DNA of 64,000 bases from Flammeovirgaceae bacterium UBA2786. GTDB taxonomy: Bacteria > Bacteroidota > Bacteroidia > Cytophagales > Cyclobacteriaceae. Below the pieces are notes generated by a model that was not told where the DNA came from, ran no database searches, and worked only from the letters and a program-made list of their open reading frames with translations. Positions 60,090 to 64,000 of the stretch are shown here, piece after piece (within the stretch, counting starts at the first letter, position 1; each line of letters opens with the position of its first letter). The stretch is taken from NCBI GenBank assembly GCA_002352225.1, contig DEIA01000009.1:981-64980 (forward strand), written 5' to 3'. The position numbers were made by a program, and so were the translations under genes.

Positions 60090-60944
60090 ATGAAAACCAG
60101 ATTCACTGTATTGCTTCTGATGACTGTGTTTGCTGTGCGAGCCCAGCAGTTGTCGCTAAACGATGGCATTACCATTTGCCATACTTCACCCACCGAGAAG
60201 TTTGCCTTGTTTGCGCAAGACGATAACTTCACTATGTCTCACCCCGATCCGCTGCCGTATGTGCACCAAAGCGAAGTGGGTAAAATGATCACGTTTAAAA
60301 CCCCCGATGGAAAGGAGGCCAACGCTTATTTAATAATGGCCAAAAAGAAAACCGACAACTGGATTTTTGTTTTTCAGGAGTGGTGGGGATTGAATGATCA
60401 CATCAAACGTGAATCAGAAAAATTATATACTGATTTGGGCAATGTAAATGTGTTGGCTTTGGATATGTACGATGGCAAATTAGCCACGGTAGCAGCCGAT
60501 GCCGGTAAGTATATGGGCGAGTTTAAACAAGATCGCGGTAACGCCATTGTAAAGGGCGCTCTTGAATATGCCGGCAAGAATGCAAAAGTGGGAACCATTG
60601 GCTGGTGCTTTGGTGGTGGCCAGTCTATGCAGGCAACCTTAACTGCAGGTAAACAGGCAGCAGGTTGTGTAATTTATTATGGTATGCCCGAATCGGATGT
60701 AGAAAGACTGAAAACATTAAATGCCGATGTGCTGAACATCTGGCCAACACAAGATCAATGGATTAACAAAGACATGATCGATAAGTTTGAAGCTAACATG
60801 AAAACAGCCGGTAAGAAAGTAACCACCAAAGCTTACGATGCCGATCATGCCTTTGCCAACCCAAGCAACCCTAAATTCAATACCGGGTTTACGGCCGATG
60901 CCTACAAGCACACGCTTGAGTTTTTTAAAGCAAGACTTAAGTAG
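60090..60944 (+). CDS. Exported dienelactone hydrolase-family protein
   Basis: 284-aa alpha/beta-hydrolase with a signal peptide (MKTRFTVLLLMTVFAVRAQ). The nucleophile is Cys173 in TIGWCFGGGQ, as in dienelactone hydrolases. The Asp is in IWPTQDQWI and the His in YDADHAFANPS. An N-terminal extension of about 60 residues precedes the hydrolase core, with FVFQEWWGLNDHIKRESE. The substrate is unknown. It follows the DinB-like gene by 23 bp and may share its transcript. Confidence 0.88.
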   Translation: MKTRFTVLLLMTVFAVRAQQLSLNDGITICHTSPTEKFALFAQDDNFTMSHPDPLPYVHQSEVGKMITFKTPDGKEANAYLIMAKKKTDNWIFVFQEWWGLNDHIKRESEKLYTDLGNVNVLALDMYDGKLATVAADAGKYMGEFKQDRGNAIVKGALEYAGKNAKVGTIGWCFGGGQSMQATLTAGKQAAGCVIYYGMPESDVERLKTLNADVLNIWPTQDQWINKDMIDKFEANMKTAGKKVTTKAYDADHAFANPSNPKFNTGFTADAYKHTLEFFKARLK

Positions 60945-60948
60945 GGAT

Positions 60949-61023
60949 AAGTTGAAAGTGAGAAGTAAAAAGTGGATGGTTAGATCTTTCCACTTTAAAC
61001 TTCTCGCTTCTCACTTTCAACTT
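60949..61023. repeat. Large imperfect palindrome between convergent genes
   Basis: Arms AAGTTGAAAGTGAGAAG (60949-60965) and its perfect complement (61007-61023) enclose a centre with further matching (AAAGTGGA...TCCACTTT). The right arm has an extra unit related to GAGAAGT. It sits 5 bp after the hydrolase stop, overlaps the stop codon of the convergent CBS gene, and probably works as a bidirectional terminator. The sequence looks like a REP-type repeat. Confidence 0.6.
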
Positions 61024-61447
61024 AGTATTGTTCCAGCATATACCGGATTACATCGGTAGTGGTTACAATGCCCACCAGTTTGGTTTCGTCTTTATCATCT
61101 ACTACGGGCAGAGCATGAAACTCTTCGGTAGAGAGAATTTCGGCAACCTGTTTTATTGTTTCGTTGGCTTTTACCACCCTTGGCCGGTGCGACATAACCT
61201 GGGAGATGGTAAGCATATCAAAAACCGCTTCATCCGCATCATCCTGCCCGGCAAACAAACTGCTGAAGGTTAACCGGTTCAAATCGGTTTTGCTGATAAT
61301 CCCTACCAGTTGCTTTCCATAAATAACCGGTACATGTCGTATGCCGTGTTTGCGAATAAGTTCCCGTACATCGGTTAGTTTATCTTCCAGTTGCACCACA
61401 TGAATATCCCGTGTCATAATGGTGTTTACAAGTTCTCGCTTTCTCAT
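61022..61447 (-). CDS. CBS-domain pair protein
   Basis: 141-aa protein made of two CBS domains: the first at residues about 1-60 (DIHVVQLEDKLTDVRELIRKHGIRHVPVI), the second at about 80-140 (VVKANETIKQVAEILSTEEFHALPVVDD and LVGIVTTTDVIRYML). Such Bateman modules bind adenine nucleotides and regulate enzymes or channels. With no fused domain the partner is unknown. The stop codon lies in the palindrome at 60949-61023. Confidence 0.92.
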   Translation of the reverse strand: MRKRELVNTIMTRDIHVVQLEDKLTDVRELIRKHGIRHVPVIYGKQLVGIISKTDLNRLTFSSLFAGQDDADEAVFDMLTISQVMSHRPRVVKANETIKQVAEILSTEEFHALPVVDDKDETKLVGIVTTTDVIRYMLEQY

Positions 61448-61471
61448 AGCTATATGGGTTAATGTGTAAGT

Positions 61472-61495
61472 AATCTTTGTTTCTTATCAAAGATT
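61472..61495. other. Inverted repeat upstream of the CBS gene
   Basis: AATCTTTG (61472-61479) and CAAAGATT (61488-61495) are perfect 8-bp arms with an 8-bp loop, flanked by GTAAG and CTTAC as an outer matching pair. It lies 25 bp upstream of the CBS gene start and could be an operator or a terminator of the acyl-CoA ligase gene, with no T-run to favour the latter. Confidence 0.35.
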
Positions 61496-61549
61496 GTTTT
61501 CTTACTAACAATACCCTATGAGAAGGATCAGACTATAAGATGACTTTCG

Positions 61550-63196
61550 TCACTCCCACACTACCACTCCAGATTGTGTATGATACCAGGTGGAATATTT
61601 AGGCAGATGAATTTTTTCTACTTCGTTGCGTTTTACTTTCAGGGTTGGAGTAAGCAAGCCATTTTCAACAGTCCAGTCGGTTTTCATAATCACCACCTTC
61701 TCCAGTTTTTCATACGTCTCAAGTCCCGGGTTTATTTCCTGAATTGAACTTTCCAGACTTTTAATCAACTCTTCTTTTGATTTGGCTTTGCCAGCCGCAG
61801 AGAGAACAACCAAAACTATGGGTTGCGGAATGCCCATACCCACCACACAGGCTAATTCCACATTGGTATTTGCCAATAACTTCATTTCAATTGGTGTTGG
61901 CGCAATGTATTTTCCTTTGTCTGTTTTAAACTGATCTTTTACCCGGCCGGTTATAGTCAGGTACTTATCTGCAGAAATTTCTCCCTGATCGCCCGTCTTC
62001 AAATAGCCTTCTTCATCAAACAATTCTTTGGTTAGTTCAGGTTCTTTGTAATATCCTAAGGTTAGCCCGGGGCACTTTACCCGTATTTCACCACCTTCGG
62101 CAATTTTTACCAGTAATCCTTGTAACGGAGTGCCTACCGTACCATGGCGGTTAGCTTCATTGCGGTTAAAGTGGGCATACACACAATCTTCTGTCATTCC
62201 ATAAGCCTGAAGAATACGCACACCCAGTTTTTCAAACCATTTTACCAGATCAGGAGAAATCGGGGCTGCGCCACTAAAAATTTGTTTGGCACGTGAAAGC
62301 CCAAGGCCCTTCTTCACTTTATTTCTGATGAGTGAACTTACTAATGGAATAGCAAGCAGTGTATCTAATTTTTTCTGCGGAAGCTTTTCTAAAATTTTCT
62401 CCTGGAACTTTGCCCAGATACGTGGCACAGCAAAGAAGTGAGTAGGTTGTGTATCGGCCAGGTTTTTTGGAAACGATTCAAGCGTTTCAGGGAAGGAGAA
62501 TGTTCCTCCCTGATAAATGCACATCATCTCAATGCCCATGCGTTCTGCAATGTGGCTCATGGGCAGATAAGAAAATACAACCGGATGTTGTTGAATGCCC
62601 AGTTCAGAACAGCCCTGCGAAACCGTTCGATCGAATGCTGATGCGCTGTGCATTACGCCTTTCGGTTTTCCGGTTGTCCCGGACGTGTACATGATAGTAA
62701 GCAAGTCATCTCCTTTCCAAACATGAGGTTCGGCTATTGGACTATGTTGTTTAATCCATTGATCCCAGTCATTTTGTTCTGCAACATCATACGTGCTTAT
62801 ACCGAGTTTTATCACGTTGCCGGGGATTCCGGCTTTCTGAGCATCATAAGTATCGAGCTTACCCACGATAATCAGTTTCGATTCGCTGTGTTCCAGAATT
62901 TGTTGAATGGATGGAGCAGGAAGCGTTGCGTACAGAGGCACAGAAATATGTCCGGCCATCATAATAGCAAGGTCGGCCATTACCCAATGCGCACAATTTT
63001 TTGAAATCAACGCAATGTTACTCCCTTTCGGGAAGTTGAGTGATTGAATGCCCCCGGCCACACGCCTTATTTCGTCTCCGGCCTGCTGATACGTCCATGT
63101 TTTCCATTGGCCATTAAAAGGTTGACGGAGAAAGAGCTGATTGGGAATTTCTTTTTCCCATTTCAGAAACTGCTGCAGAGGAGTGCTGGCGTTCAT
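61550..63196 (-). CDS. Long-chain fatty acid-CoA ligase (AMP-binding)
   Basis: 548-aa adenylate-forming enzyme. Motifs are IMYTSGTTGKPKGVMHSAS (P-loop A3), FSYLPMSHIAERMG, AYGMTEDCVYAHFN (A5), YLKTGDQGEISADKY (A7) and ITGRVKDQFKTDKGKYIAPTPIE (A8). It activates fatty acids to acyl-CoA for beta-oxidation or lipid synthesis and resembles the FadD15-like/long-chain group. It is shorter than eukaryotic ACSL but normal for this bacterial type. The gene stands alone. Confidence 0.93.
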   Translation of the reverse strand: MNASTPLQQFLKWEKEIPNQLFLRQPFNGQWKTWTYQQAGDEIRRVAGGIQSLNFPKGSNIALISKNCAHWVMADLAIMMAGHISVPLYATLPAPSIQQILEHSESKLIIVGKLDTYDAQKAGIPGNVIKLGISTYDVAEQNDWDQWIKQHSPIAEPHVWKGDDLLTIMYTSGTTGKPKGVMHSASAFDRTVSQGCSELGIQQHPVVFSYLPMSHIAERMGIEMMCIYQGGTFSFPETLESFPKNLADTQPTHFFAVPRIWAKFQEKILEKLPQKKLDTLLAIPLVSSLIRNKVKKGLGLSRAKQIFSGAAPISPDLVKWFEKLGVRILQAYGMTEDCVYAHFNRNEANRHGTVGTPLQGLLVKIAEGGEIRVKCPGLTLGYYKEPELTKELFDEEGYLKTGDQGEISADKYLTITGRVKDQFKTDKGKYIAPTPIEMKLLANTNVELACVVGMGIPQPIVLVVLSAAGKAKSKEELIKSLESSIQEINPGLETYEKLEKVVIMKTDWTVENGLLTPTLKVKRNEVEKIHLPKYSTWYHTQSGVVVWE

Positions 63197-63308
63197 CGGG
63201 TGTTAGGTTTAAATGCAATTCTATTTAGTGATAAAAAAGGGGAAATGAAATAAAGAATACGAGTGGCGGATAGAAAAGGAGCCTTGCAATGAACAATCTA
63301 ATGCGGTT

Positions 63309-63458
63309 CTAAAAATCCCGGATAGTTGCCAGGTCGTGAAAACTCAGCACCCCTAGTCTTACTCCCAGGGTTAACTCGTGAGTTGTAAATTGTGTGCCCA
63401 CCGATTGGTTTGTAGGGAGTTCAAATACATAACCAACCCGAAGATGATCACCCAGATT
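63309..63458 (-). pseudogene. Remnant of a PorP/SprF-like gene (3' end)
   Basis: On the minus strand, from 63458 to a TAG at 63311-63309, one frame reads LGDHLRVGYVFELPTNQS, then HELTLGVRL, and ends TIRDF. This is the typical C-terminal strand pattern of PorP/SprF barrels (compare HEILLTYELP of the intact porP at 1658-2608). No start or upstream part of the barrel exists here. The upstream sequence belongs to a different gene remnant. Confidence 0.55.
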
Positions 63459-63459
63459 G

Positions 63460-63566
63460 AACCGTTATCTTTTTGTCCAGAATAGTAAAGCCCGCATAGG
63501 CATTCGGGCTTCCGTACACATACCACCGTATCGCTATCGGCACTGGCATCAATAGCTGCCTGTATG
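63460..63566 (-). pseudogene. Remnant of a beta-helix/adhesin-type gene
   Basis: The minus strand has IQAAIDASADSDTVV followed, after a frame change, by YGSPNAYAGFTILDKKITV. These are motifs of right-handed beta-helix or repetitive surface proteins (IQAAIDA..GDTV...G.Y). It is short, frameshifted and cut, and leads straight into the PorP-like remnant. A deletion that joined a large surface-protein gene to the neighbouring porP-like gene would produce this. The rest of the 63197-63567 gap shows nothing else. Confidence 0.45.
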
Positions 63567-63567
63567 G

Positions 63568-64000
63568 CTATTTAAAATGCTTCAGTTTAATAATCTCTTC
63601 GGGTTTTAGAAACCGCCACTCACCCCTGTTCAAATCTTTTTTATCTAACCCGGCATATACAACCCGATCCAGTTTTTCCACCTCATATCCGAGCGATTCA
63701 AAAATTCTTCGCACAATTCGGTTCCAGCCAATGTGCAGTTCAATTCCCAGTGTTTGATTGTCCCCATCAACAATAGCAAGATCATCTACCATAGCGCGGC
63801 CTTCTTCCAGGTAAACTCCTTCCTTTATTTTTTCAAAATCCTTTTTCGTGATTGGTTTATCTAATTCTACCCGGTAAATCTTTTTTACATTATATGATGG
63901 ATGGGTGAGTTTATCGGCAAGATCGCCATCATTGGTAAGCAACAGTAAACCAGTAGTATTTCTATCTAATCTCCCTACCGGATAAATTCTTTCGGGGCCG
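63568..64000 (-). CDS. RluB/RsuA-type pseudouridine synthase (5' end outside window)
   Basis: The frame is open to the window edge. The visible part holds the catalytic motif YPVGRLDRNTTGLLLLTNDG, with the active-site Asp in GRLD, then LTHPSYNVKKIYRVELDKP, and HIGWNRIVRRIFESLGYEVEKLDRV. It converts a uridine in 23S or 16S rRNA to pseudouridine. The N-terminal S4 domain would lie beyond the window. A shorter ORF beginning at an internal ATG (63942) is not the true start. Confidence 0.9.
   Translation of the reverse strand, partial: GPERIYPVGRLDRNTTGLLLLTNDGDLADKLTHPSYNVKKIYRVELDKPITKKDFEKIKEGVYLEEGRAMVDDLAIVDGDNQTLGIELHIGWNRIVRRIFESLGYEVEKLDRVVYAGLDKKDLNRGEWRFLKPEEIIKLKHFK

Overview
The window looks like the chromosome of a gliding-type member of the Bacteroidota, most likely a Cytophagales relative. 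The evidence is a porP-gldK-gldL type IX secretion/gliding block, several sequences matching the Bacteroidota -7 promoter element TAnnTTTG, LytS/LytTR two-component pairs, a PadR plus FtsX-like permease system, and many Bacteroidota-type families (DUF4271, DUF3857, DUF1684, PorP/SprF). Base composition is moderate. I see no rRNA, CRISPR array, integrase or complete insertion sequence.

Layout. 1-4.6 kb (minus): DUF4271 membrane protein, hemD, porP, gldK and gldL (cut by the window edge). 4.6-8.7 kb (plus): hemW, a small TerB-like protein and a large DUF3857/transglutaminase membrane protein. 8.7-14 kb (minus): LytTR regulator and kinase, uvrA, Uma2 nuclease-fold protein. 14-19.2 kb: a DoxX-like protein (plus), then a minus-strand operon of a small Cys-rich secreted protein, purine nucleoside phosphorylase, aldo/keto reductase and a secreted WD40-caspase. 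19.3-19.6 kb: tRNA-Leu(UAA) and tRNA-Gly(GCC) with a recognisable promoter and terminator. 20.8-27.1 kb: a tandem duplication of a padR-permease pair. 27.1-30 kb (minus): di-haem cytochrome, Rieske protein and beta-barrel porin operon behind a DtxR-like palindrome. 30-33.6 kb (minus): fatty-acid desaturase, Gfo/Idh oxidoreductase, YceI and an intradiol dioxygenase-like lipoprotein. 33.7-35.4 kb: second LytS/LytTR pair. 35.5-42.7 kb (minus): M14 carboxypeptidase, an ATPase with a nested palindrome upstream, mutS, a secreted methyltransferase and a sensor protein split by an in-frame stop. 42.8-46.9 kb: SRPBCC membrane protein, luciferase-family protein, SpoU-type RNA methyltransferase, glycine-zipper peptide, PQQ-type sugar dehydrogenase and VF530 protein. 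46.9-52.4 kb: a repetitive surface protein, purM and a DUF4143 ATPase whose promoter lies inside a 34-bp palindrome.

The most unusual locus is 52.5-56.5 kb. Four consecutive ORFs (104 aa, a 25-aa Thr-rich peptide, a 148-aa exported protein and a 1067-aa exported TPR-CHAT protease) all lie in one reading frame. Each junction is a stop codon, one sense codon and ATG, using TAA, TAG and TGA in turn. Two of the small ORFs end in the same Thr-rich hexapeptide. The arrangement suggests coupled translation of a CHAT protease with candidate partner or substrate peptides, a hypothesis that the sequence alone cannot prove.

The window ends with an S9 peptidase, DinB-like protein, dienelactone hydrolase-like protein, CBS-domain protein, long-chain acyl-CoA ligase, remnants of a PorP-type gene and a beta-helix gene, and the 3' part of an RluB-type pseudouridine synthase. 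Function assignments rest on motif recognition in the translated sequence. No database search was run.
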